Below, in pieces: positions 14,512-22,074 of a DNA stretch of 36,348 bases. The notes under the pieces were generated by a model, which was not told the DNA's origin, did no database searches, and was given only the letters and a program-made list of their open reading frames with translations. Position numbers and translations under genes: made by a program. Source of the stretch: Myxococcota bacterium (GTDB lineage: Bacteria; Myxococcota_A; UBA796; CAJQPC01); the NCBI GenBank assembly GCA_023150845.1, contig JAKLKD010000037.1, forward strand, positions 1 through 36,348, in the 5' to 3' direction. The number at the start of each line of letters is the position of its first letter. Position 1 is the stretch's first letter.

Positions 14512-15973
14512 GCCCAATGACAGGCCAATATGTAGTCAAGTGGAGTACATTGGCCGTTATCTTGGGCACGAATCGCTTAACGCGGCCACCATGCTCGTCG
14601 AGTATCCGTATATCGACAGATATTATCTTCATGACTTCCAAAACTACTACTCCACGGCCCTGGTCATTCCCAACCACCGAACAAGTCGGGTACATTTTTT
14701 CGCCGCAGAACTCGGCCAGAGTATTCATGGGGAGTGCTTTGAGCCAGACCAAATCATCGATCGACAAAAGTATCTCCAATCAGTTTACATCGGATTCGTG
14801 GTCATTCGACCGATTCCTGCTGCGCCAATTGGTCGAACCGTAATCCGTCCATGGTATGACTCAGGGCGATGTTTCGGGCCAACCCCATCTCCGCCGCACA
14901 GAGTTCATCTGGCTGGATTCAACTTAAAGGCGTATGGAACACCTTTTCATCAGCAGGATTCAGTAGTCGGAGCGTGTGCAACTGCAGCAGTCTGGATGGC
15001 CGTATCCCATCTTTCGGGCACAGAAGGGACTCGCCCCATAACACCGGCGATGATCACACTTGCTGCCGGAAAAAGCTCTCCAGAAAGGCGGCTATTTCCT
15101 GCGGCAGATGGATTTACGCGTCAACAGATGGCGGCGGCATTAATCGACGCCGGCTTTCCACCTGAGGCCGTGAAATCTAAGGATAAGTATCTCTTCATAG
15201 CACTGCTTAAGATATACCTACGTTCCGGCTTTCCAGTCATCCTTATACTTCACATCGGTTCCATGAGCGGCGAGCACCACGCGGTCACCCTAATCGGTTT
15301 TCGCGAGGCGGAAGACAATATCGCCATCACGATGAAAAACAGAAATGGCCAACCAATCAACTATCACACAAGGGGTGTTGGGAACTTCTACATTCACGAT
15401 GATCGGATAGGCCCCTATCGCTCTGCCATTATCGACAGCAATCATGATGCGCTGGGAACCCTATGCCTCTTAGATGACAGGGATGATGACTCAATAGACT
15501 ACTCTGATTTCGCGCTAATTCCGTTGAATCCAAAAATTCGACTCACGGCAACCGATCTAGTTAACGCATCCACAGAACTGGAGCCACTGCTTCGGGCGTC
15601 TCTGCCACTTTTGACGACCGAGATCGAAGAAGAGGGGAAAGTTTTGTTTACCTCAGAGCCATACTTCACTACATGCGGTGAGTACATGGCGAATCTACTC
15701 AAGTCGACCATAGTCGGCTTGCCTGCAAGTCGCAAGGTACGTATTGCAAGCAGTCTATCCTTATCCCGAAATATTGGAATTGTTAGATTGTTCGTCAACG
15801 GAACCTGGTTTCTAGACGCGATATACGATTCTACGGAATCTATCCGACAGGAGAGCGGAAGATTTTCAGGGCTGGTTTGCTGCATCCCGCACGATAACAT
15901 TTTAGAATACTTCGAAAAATTCTTCTCCGCGCGTCGAAACGACCCAACAACCATGTGTGTTCATGTTTTATGA
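14510..15973 (+). CDS. Predicted papain-like cysteine peptidase of an accessory island
   Basis: Encodes 487 residues if begun at the TTG at 14510 (AGGAAGG 7 bases upstream); the first ATG is at 14591 (residue 28). The N-terminal part (about 10-115) has an acidic/aromatic region (VEYPYIDRYYLHDFQNYY) and the segment VYIGFVVIRPIP followed by IGRT. The middle has the hallmarks of a papain-like fold: QQDSVVGACATAAVWMA with C156 as likely nucleophile, GEHHAVTLIGF with H256 or H257 as likely base, and HDDRIGPY (296-303), which may give the Asp. The C-terminal 170 residues are of unknown fold. There is no signal peptide, so it is probably cytoplasmic. From memory this layout recurs in uncharacterised bacterial proteins, but I cannot name a family. 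It may be the 3' part of a frameshifted gene starting at 14248. Composition indicates transfer. Confidence 0.7.
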   Translation: MPNDRPICSQVEYIGRYLGHESLNAATMLVEYPYIDRYYLHDFQNYYSTALVIPNHRTSRVHFFAAELGQSIHGECFEPDQIIDRQKYLQSVYIGFVVIRPIPAAPIGRTVIRPWYDSGRCFGPTPSPPHRVHLAGFNLKAYGTPFHQQDSVVGACATAAVWMAVSHLSGTEGTRPITPAMITLAAGKSSPERRLFPAADGFTRQQMAAALIDAGFPPEAVKSKDKYLFIALLKIYLRSGFPVILILHIGSMSGEHHAVTLIGFREAEDNIAITMKNRNGQPINYHTRGVGNFYIHDDRIGPYRSAIIDSNHDALGTLCLLDDRDDDSIDYSDFALIPLNPKIRLTATDLVNASTELEPLLRASLPLLTTEIEEEGKVLFTSEPYFTTCGEYMANLLKSTIVGLPASRKVRIASSLSLSRNIGIVRLFVNGTWFLDAIYDSTESIRQESGRFSGLVCCIPHDNILEYFEKFFSARRNDPTTMCVHVL

Positions 15974-16165
15974 TCTGAATACGAAAATACTTTCTCACCA
16001 AGAGAGTGGGAATACATCAATCCAGAAATCGCGCTAATCCAGGGTATTCATCGACAGACATACGCATTGAAACGTTCCCCACCTGAGCATAGGATACAGA
16101 CGGAGGCACCTGACGCCCCTCGGGGGCCGCTAAGGCGGAGTGAGCGACCCCGCCCGCGACCCCGC

Positions 16166-18064
16166 CTACTCCTTCTCCAGGTAGGTGTAGCCCTCAAGGC
16201 TCAAGGAGTAGGCGTTCATCAGGGACTTGGACTGCTCCAAGGTCAGCGCACCGTCGCGCAGGGCGCGCTCAGCGGCTTTACGCACGCGGCCCACGAGCTC
16301 GACCTTGTTGTACTCCATGTAGGCCAGGACCTCGTTGACGGTGTCGCCCTCGAGGACGTGGTCGATGTGGTAGCCGCCGTTGGGGTCTACGGAGAGGTGC
16401 ACGGCGTTTGTGTCGCCGAAGAGGTTGTGCAGGTCACCCAGCACCTCTTGGTAGGCGCCGACCAAAAACAGCGCCAAAAAATAGGGCTGGTCGTTGGGGG
16501 CGTGCAGCTCAAGCACGTCCTTGATGTCGCGCAGGTCGATGAAGCGGTCGACCTTGCCGTCGGAGTCGCAGGTGATGTCGGCGAGCACGGCGCGGCGGGT
16601 GGGCTCCTCGTGCAGCCGGTGAATGGGGCACACGGGGAAGAGCTGGCTGATGGCCCAGGAGTCCGGCGCGGACTGGAACACGGAGAAGTTGCAGTAGTAG
16701 ATGTCGGCGAGCTTCCGCTCCAGGCGCAGGAGCTCGTCAGGGACGTAGCTCTGGCGGCGGACGTGCTGGAGGATACGCCCGCAGATCTGCCAGTGGAGGT
16801 GCTCCAGGCGCGCCCGGGCCTCAAGCCCCATGAGGCCCATGTTGAACGCCGTGCGGGCCTCCTCGCGGGCCTGCATGATGTCGTGGTAGACCTCCTGGAA
16901 GTTCCGCGCGTTGAGGTTGTCGTAAGACTCACGCATGAGCTTCAAGGGCTCGGGGTCGTCCTCGTTCACCTGGGCGGGCTCACCGTCCAAGGGGAGCTGT
17001 GAGACGCCCAGCACATCAAACACGAGCACGGCGTGGTGCGCGACCATGGCGCGGCCGGACTCGGTGATGATGTTGGGGTGGGGGATGCCCATCTTCGTGC
17101 ACGCCTGGCCGATGTTTGAGACGACGTCGTAGGCGTACTCTTGCTCCTCGTAGTTCATGGAGCTGTCGAAGTTTGTGCGGCTTCCGTCGTAATCGACGCC
17201 CAGACCGCCGCCGACGTCGAAGAAGCCCATGGGCGCGCCGAGCTTGTGCAGCTCGACGTAGGTGCGGGCGGCCTCACGCAGGGCGTCCTTGAAGGTGCGG
17301 ATCGCCGAGACCTGGGAGCCGATGTGGAAGTGCAGGAGCTGCAGGCAGTCGAGGTAACCCGCGGCGCGGAGGCGCTCGACGACGGCCACCATCTCCCGGG
17401 CGGTGAGCCCGAACTTCGCCGTGTCGCCGCTGGAGGCCTCCCAGCGGCCCTTGCCGGGCTGGGACAGCTTCGCCCGCACGCCGATGTTGGGGCGGATGTT
17501 CAGGCGCTCGGCCACCTGCAGGATGAGCTCGACCTCGGAGAGCTTCTCGACGACGAGGAAGGGGCGCCGCCCGAGGCGCTGGGAGAGCAGCGCCGTCTCG
17601 ATGTACTCCTCGTCCTTGTAGCCGTTGCAGACGATGACGGCCTCGGGGTCGTCCAAGAGCGCCAGCACGACGAGGAGCTCGGGCTTGCTGCCGGCCTCCA
17701 GTCCCATGTGGTGCTGGCCCGCGAAGCGCACGAGGTCCTCGACCAAGAAGCGGTTCTGGTTGACCTTGATCGGGTAGACCCCGCGGTAGTGCCCCTGGTA
17801 GCCGTACTCCTCGATGGCCTTGTTGAAGACCTCGGCGAGCATGTCGATGCGGCGGCGCACGATGTCGGTGAAGCGGAGCAGGATCGGGGTGTCGATGCCC
17901 CGCCCCTGCAGCTCGCGGACCAGCTCGTGCAGGTCGATCCCGCCCATGCCCGGACCGGCGGGGGTGACCACCAGGTGCCCCTCGTCGTTGGCGTCAAAGA
18001 AGCCCTGCCCCCAGCGGGGGATGTTGTACAGGTCGAGGCTGTCCTTGGTGGTCCAGGTCTTCAT
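16166..18064 (-). CDS. speA: Biosynthetic arginine decarboxylase
   Basis: Encodes 632 residues, the usual SpeA length, from the ATG at 18064; the frame is open further upstream but the added residues do not resemble SpeA. It decarboxylates arginine to agmatine, the entry to putrescine and spermidine, using PLP. K100 in YPIKVNQ (97-103) is the Schiff-base lysine. HFHIGSQ (245-251) and the Gly-rich phosphate-binding GGGLGVDYDGS (285-295) belong to the alanine-racemase-fold barrel. The C-terminal TCDSDGKVD segment gives the catalytic Cys and Asp of the partner-subunit active site. No agmatinase is adjacent. It is transcribed in the same direction as two membrane protein genes that end 91 bases before it. 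Confidence 0.95.
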   Translation of the reverse strand: MKTWTTKDSLDLYNIPRWGQGFFDANDEGHLVVTPAGPGMGGIDLHELVRELQGRGIDTPILLRFTDIVRRRIDMLAEVFNKAIEEYGYQGHYRGVYPIKVNQNRFLVEDLVRFAGQHHMGLEAGSKPELLVVLALLDDPEAVIVCNGYKDEEYIETALLSQRLGRRPFLVVEKLSEVELILQVAERLNIRPNIGVRAKLSQPGKGRWEASSGDTAKFGLTAREMVAVVERLRAAGYLDCLQLLHFHIGSQVSAIRTFKDALREAARTYVELHKLGAPMGFFDVGGGLGVDYDGSRTNFDSSMNYEEQEYAYDVVSNIGQACTKMGIPHPNIITESGRAMVAHHAVLVFDVLGVSQLPLDGEPAQVNEDDPEPLKLMRESYDNLNARNFQEVYHDIMQAREEARTAFNMGLMGLEARARLEHLHWQICGRILQHVRRQSYVPDELLRLERKLADIYYCNFSVFQSAPDSWAISQLFPVCPIHRLHEEPTRRAVLADITCDSDGKVDRFIDLRDIKDVLELHAPNDQPYFLALFLVGAYQEVLGDLHNLFGDTNAVHLSVDPNGGYHIDHVLEGDTVNEVLAYMEYNKVELVGRVRKAAERALRDGALTLEQSKSLMNAYSLSLEGYTYLEKE

Positions 18065-18155
18065 CGGTGTGGGTCGCTCCGCGCGCAGGAGGTTCAGGGG
18101 GCGCCCATGTATCCTCCCCCGGCCCCACGCGCCCGAAGGCTTCACATGGCCGCCG

Positions 18156-19994
18156 TCACCTTCTGCCGCCCCGCTCGTGGACCCCAGGATCAAAGGTCGG
18201 ACTCGCCGAGCGTTTGGCCCGGAGCGCCTGGGAGCCGTCCCCCGGCTGCACCTCCCGCGGCCAGGTCCAGGGCGGGAGCTGGACCTCGGTCCGCCCGCTC
18301 CAGCCCGACGTGGCGTAGACCATCGCCCGGGGGCCGCGGTGCACCGGCTTGCCGAAGAGCTGCTCCATCAGCCGCTGGGTGCCGCTGAACAAGGCCCGCA
18401 GCGGGAGGGGGTAGTGCTCCTGATCGACGACGACGTGGCTGAAGCCACGATCGATGAGGGCCTGGAGATCCTCGGCCTCAAAACGCCAGGTCCCGCTGAG
18501 CCGGGCCTCCTCGTACGCCATGAGCCCGGCGAGGAAGCTGTTCTCGGCGACGAGGCGGTCCCACTCCGGCGGGCGCACCCGGTCCACCCAGGGGGCGTGA
18601 CCGCTCAGCAGCTTCTTGCGGTGAAAGAGCTGGTAGATGAGCGGGGTCTGGGTGCTCGCCACCTTGGGCGAGAACGGGAGCTGGAGCAGCACCTCACCGG
18701 GCAGCGCCGCCAGGGGCGCGTAGGTCTGCGGCGGCAGCGCGACGACGCTCTGGCTCACCTGCACGGGCTCGCTCTGGAGCCGCATCGACAGGGTGAACGA
18801 CGCCGCGATCGCCGCCGCGAGCCAGGCGGGGGCCTTCACCCGCCCCAAGGCCGCCGCCCCGAAGGCGAAGAGCGCGAGGTGGCTCATGACGAGGTGCCGG
18901 TGGGGCCACCACATGCGCCGCAGCGGCGCCGCGAGGCCGTAGATCGCCTCATACAGCGGCCCGTTTGTGCCCAGAGCGAGCGCAAAAAACAGCGCCCCGA
19001 CGAGCCAGAGGCCGAGGCTCTGCCCGGCGCGCTCGTCCTTCCCCCGGAAGAGCTGCACGAGGCCCAGGCCCCCCAAGAGCAGCGCGGGCAGGGGGAGCGC
19101 CTGGTACTCGGCGCGCCCCGACGGCACCGCGACGGGGATGAGGGGGCTCATGCTGTCCAGCACGGCCTCGGGGTGCGGGAAGGCCTCGGCGCTGCCCGGC
19201 ACGAGGCCCCAATTGGATAGGTAGACCCAGAGCAGGGGCGACACGAGGCCCAAGGAGAGCGCCCCGGCGCCGAGCACATGGCGCCAAGGAGTCGCCTCCC
19301 GCCGCAGCGCCCGCCCCAAGGTCAGCGCCCCCAAGGCCAAGGCCAAGAACAGGCCGTGGTACCAGTAGAGCCCCGCCGCCGCCGCCGTCAGCGCCCCGGC
19401 GGCCAAGGCCCGCCCCCGGCTCGGGCGGTGCAAGAGCGTGAGCCAGGCCGCGAGGCCGCCCACCAGAAAGATCAGGTTCGCCTGGGAGAACCTCCCCGAG
19501 CCCAGCTCTTGGATGGCGTAGGCCGAGGTGCCGACCCCCGCCGCGCAGGCCAAGGCCGCCCAGGGCCCGGCCCCCGCCGCTCGACCGAGCGCCCAGCCCG
19601 CGAGGCCGTTGCCCACCCAGACCGCCCCGGCGTAAGCGGCGACCCCGACAGGCCAGCCCCACAAGAGGTGAAAGGGCAGGTAGAGGAGCCCCTCGGAGCC
19701 GTTCCCCGCGAGCCAGGGCGCGTCGCCATAAGGCCAGTAATAAGCGTCGTTGTGCACGAGGCTCTGCCCCGCGGCGAGGCGCTCGGCGACCCAGACCAAG
19801 AGCCAGTGGTTGCCCAAGCAGTCAGGGTGGTGCCAGTCCCCGACGAGCACCCGCCCCGGCGCGCCCAAGGCGCGGCCCAGGCGCTCCACGGCCAAGCCTA
19901 CACAGAGCGCGACGGCGACGGCGGCGGCGGCCCACGGGAGCCGCTCCGATGCCTCACCAACTTCAGGGCGCTCCAAGGGCCGCTCAGCGCTCAT
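18156..19994 (-). CDS. Polytopic membrane protein, GT-C glycosyltransferase-like
   Basis: Encodes 612 residues with about ten hydrophobic segments between residues 20 and 400, then a soluble C-terminal domain of about 170 residues. The first extracytoplasmic loop has acidic and aromatic residues (VGDWHHPDCLGNHWL and a later DAYYWPYGD) in the place where GT-C enzymes (ArnT/PMT/YfhO-like) keep catalytic acids, so a polyprenyl-sugar transferase or a lipid/glycan-processing enzyme is plausible. It overlaps the end of the upstream related gene by 11 bases, which indicates one transcript. The C-terminal 30 residues are basic and low-complexity. No specific substrate can be named. Confidence 0.72.
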   Translation of the reverse strand: MSAERPLERPEVGEASERLPWAAAAVAVALCVGLAVERLGRALGAPGRVLVGDWHHPDCLGNHWLLVWVAERLAAGQSLVHNDAYYWPYGDAPWLAGNGSEGLLYLPFHLLWGWPVGVAAYAGAVWVGNGLAGWALGRAAGAGPWAALACAAGVGTSAYAIQELGSGRFSQANLIFLVGGLAAWLTLLHRPSRGRALAAGALTAAAAGLYWYHGLFLALALGALTLGRALRREATPWRHVLGAGALSLGLVSPLLWVYLSNWGLVPGSAEAFPHPEAVLDSMSPLIPVAVPSGRAEYQALPLPALLLGGLGLVQLFRGKDERAGQSLGLWLVGALFFALALGTNGPLYEAIYGLAAPLRRMWWPHRHLVMSHLALFAFGAAALGRVKAPAWLAAAIAASFTLSMRLQSEPVQVSQSVVALPPQTYAPLAALPGEVLLQLPFSPKVASTQTPLIYQLFHRKKLLSGHAPWVDRVRPPEWDRLVAENSFLAGLMAYEEARLSGTWRFEAEDLQALIDRGFSHVVVDQEHYPLPLRALFSGTQRLMEQLFGKPVHRGPRAMVYATSGWSGRTEVQLPPWTWPREVQPGDGSQALRAKRSASPTFDPGVHERGGRR

Positions 19995-21630
19995 CCGTCA
20001 CCTCCAGCCGCCAGCACAGCCAGTCTGTCCCGTCCCGCAGGATCGGCTCTCCGAGGCTCATCGTCAGGCTCTCCCGGGCGATCTTCCAGCGCGGCGGCGG
20101 CCAGCCGCGCTTGTGCAGCGCCACGAAGCGGAAGCCTTGGGCGCGCAGCCCGGCGAGGTCCGCCTCGGTGAACCGCCGCGGCGCCTGCTCTCCGGGCTCC
20201 ATGAGCGCCCGCGCCCAGGAGAGGAGGGGATCCGCGGCCACCCGCGCCCCGAGGGAGGGGTCCTGCAGGTGGCTCAGCGCCATGTGGAAGAGGATCGGGC
20301 GCTCGTGGCCGAGCTGCTCCACCTGGTAGTTGAGGTGCTGCACCGCCGCGGGCTGGATGGGCAGGTCGAGCACCGCGCCCTGCTCGGGCAAGGCGCCCAA
20401 GGCGAGGCTCGGGGCCCGCGGCACGGGGCTGTACTCGGCGACAGGCCAACGGGCCGCCCGCTGATTCTCATATGCCGTGGCGGTTAAAAAAACTATTGCC
20501 GATATAATTTGTGTCATATAAAAACTTTTTATCTGTATATATTTGACACAGTCGATAATTCTTGATGCCGCACAGACGCCCGCCAACGAAAACACACAGA
20601 GCAGCCGATCGGGCCAATGAAACCAGCCCAGAACCGGCACAGACTGAAGCCACACAAACGGCGCCCAGGCGGCCTCCATCCGCGGACCGGGGGTCCACAG
20701 CCCCGGCGAGGGCCCCAAGGCGAGCACCCAGGCCCCGAGGAGCCCCAAGAGCGCGCCGACCCCGAGGCGGCGGTCCTCCGGCCGCAGGGTCCAGGGCAAA
20801 AAAAGCAAGGAGAGCAAGACCAGCACCCCGGGGCGCACCGAGCCCCAGGACAACCAGCCGAGCAGCCCCACCGAGGCGCGCCAGGCCGTCTCGACGGCGA
20901 AGTCCCCCTCGTCCATCGCCCTCACCCCGGCCGCCCGGCTCAAGAAGGTGAAGACCCAGGGCCCCGCCACGACGGCGCAGGCCACGGCGGCCTCCCCCCA
21001 GCGCCGCCAGGCGCCCTTGGGCGCCCCTCGGGGCAAGAAGGGCGCCAAGAAGGCCAAGCAGAGAGCGCAGAGCAGGCTCAGCTCCCAGGAGACGAAGAGC
21101 AGGAGCGCCCCGGCGAGGCCCGCCCAGACCGGGCCGAGCTCACCACGCCAGACCATGAGCGCGGCGCCGAGGGCCAAGGCGACGAAGCCGAGGCCGACCT
21201 GCTCCGGTCTCCCGCCCATGAGGTGGTGCAGGATGAAGGGGTCGAGCTGCAGGAGCAGGCCCGCGACGGCGGCCCCCAGCGCGGAGGCGCCGATGGAGCG
21301 CGCCAAGAGCTGTCCGCCGAGCCCCGCGACGACCCCATAGAGCGCGCAGCTCAGGTTGTAGGCCGAGACGAGGCCGAGGCTCGGCGAGAGCAGGCCAACG
21401 AGCCAGACGTCGAGCCAGCCGCCGACGATAGGCATGAGGTCGACGCCGTCGGGGAAGCCGATCCAGGGGCTGCGCGTCAGCGGCCCCCGGGCGGCGCTCC
21501 AGCCCGTCCAGAGGTGACCGGCGAGGTCTACGGAGAAGCGCCCGAAGGCGCCGTGCCGGGCCTGAGCGAGCGCGAGGAGCGGCAGCGGGAGCGCGCTGAG
21601 CCAGAGCAGCGCGCGGGTGAGCCAGTGCAT
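19984..21630 (-). CDS. Polytopic membrane protein, GT-C-like, with an AT-rich patch
   Basis: Encodes 548 residues with about ten to eleven transmembrane segments and a C-terminal soluble domain of about 160 residues, the same plan as the downstream gene that it overlaps by 11 bases. The first outside loop contains FSVDLAGHLWTGW and later FPDGVDLMP, acidic residues in the position of GT-C catalytic loops. The pair look like paralogues acting together, perhaps in surface glycan or glycolipid assembly. Oddity: residues about 356-386 (DNA about 20473-20565) are encoded by a patch of about 25% GC. The patch still encodes a sensible loop and transmembrane helix (SFYMTQIISAIVFLTATAYEN), so the gene is probably functional. 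Confidence 0.72.
   Translation of the reverse strand: MHWLTRALLWLSALPLPLLALAQARHGAFGRFSVDLAGHLWTGWSAARGPLTRSPWIGFPDGVDLMPIVGGWLDVWLVGLLSPSLGLVSAYNLSCALYGVVAGLGGQLLARSIGASALGAAVAGLLLQLDPFILHHLMGGRPEQVGLGFVALALGAALMVWRGELGPVWAGLAGALLLFVSWELSLLCALCLAFLAPFLPRGAPKGAWRRWGEAAVACAVVAGPWVFTFLSRAAGVRAMDEGDFAVETAWRASVGLLGWLSWGSVRPGVLVLLSLLFLPWTLRPEDRRLGVGALLGLLGAWVLALGPSPGLWTPGPRMEAAWAPFVWLQSVPVLGWFHWPDRLLCVFSLAGVCAASRIIDCVKYIQIKSFYMTQIISAIVFLTATAYENQRAARWPVAEYSPVPRAPSLALGALPEQGAVLDLPIQPAAVQHLNYQVEQLGHERPILFHMALSHLQDPSLGARVAADPLLSWARALMEPGEQAPRRFTEADLAGLRAQGFRFVALHKRGWPPPRWKIARESLTMSLGEPILRDGTDWLCWRLEVTDER
20481..20560. other. AT-rich patch inside a GC-rich coding region
   Basis: Only 20 of 80 bases are G or C (25%), while the gene on both sides is near 70%. 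It contains a 7-bp inverted repeat TGTGTCA (20510-20516) / TGACACA (20544-20550), and between them AAAAACTTTTT. The reading frame is intact. Possible explanations are local gene conversion, an internal AT-rich regulatory element, or an assembly artefact. Confidence 0.7.
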
Positions 21631-21765
21631 CGGACCATTGTGCCACGGCCCGAGGGCGGTGGCGCGGGACCGTAGAGTCTGCCGCGCTGAGCGTCAACTC
21701 GGACCCAAGCGTGTGCCGACCCATCGGGGGCTTGAGGTCAGGCCAGAGGGTACGTCGTCCGCTAA

Positions 21766-22052
21766 GCGTGCGGCGTGCGGAGAGCACCGGGCAGCGAACA
21801 GCGAGCAGCGAACAGCGAGCAGCGAGCAGCGAACAGCGAACAGCGAGCAGCAAGCTGCGTGCGGCGAACTGCGTGCGGCGAACTGCGTGCGGCGAACAGC
21901 GAACAGCGAGCAGCAAGCTGCGTGCGGCGAACTGCGTGCGGCGAACTGCGTGCGGCAAACTGCGTGCGGCGTGCGGCGAGCACCGTGCGGCGTGCGGCGA
22001 ACACCCTGCGGCGAACACCGAGCACCGTGCGGCGAGCACCGTGCGGCGAGCA
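21766..22052. repeat. Array of 41 tandem heptamers
   Basis: From 21766 to 22052 the DNA can be divided without any slip into 41 seven-base units of the pattern GCGNRCN. The main variants are GCGTGCG, GCGAACA, GCGAGCA and GCGAACT, with rarer GCAAGCT, CCGTGCG and CCGAGCA. Units 10-18 (21829-21891) are repeated exactly as units 19-27 (21892-21954), a 63-bp tandem duplication. The array is intergenic, between the start of the GT-C-like gene (21630, leftward) and the end of the esterase gene (22075, leftward). Open frames through it are simply products of the repeat. The form recalls the heptanucleotide short tandem repeats known in cyanobacteria. Confidence 0.9.
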
Positions 22053-22074
22053 GGCGGTCAGCGCGGCGCGGCCA

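Larger units (their letters stand above)
14142..16142. mobile_element. AT-rich horizontally acquired island
   Basis: Between the plsC-like stop and the end of speA the base composition drops sharply (by eye near 50% GC against about 70% outside), codons use A/T in third position far more, and -10-like AT tracts appear. The edges carry a 7-bp direct repeat TAAGGCG (14142-14148 and 16131-16137) and an overlapping 8-bp inverted match (CACTCCGC at 14150-14157, GCGGAGTG at 16135-16142). These are short enough to be chance. No integrase or transposase gene is present, so the transfer mechanism is not visible. Content is one small ORF and one predicted cysteine peptidase. Confidence 0.55.

Noticed and set aside
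14424-14843. 139-residue open frame overlapping the start of the peptidase gene
   Set aside because: It is Ser/Thr-rich with no motif, in a different frame from the conserved-looking VEYPYIDRYYL region, and has no ribosome binding site.
16067-18388. Long plus-strand open frames opposite speA
   Set aside because: They are Val/Leu/Glu/Asp-rich mirror products of a clearly conserved speA on the other strand. GC-rich DNA commonly leaves such frames open.
21766-22052. CRISPR array
   Set aside because: The units are contiguous 7-mers with no unique spacers and no cas genes nearby.
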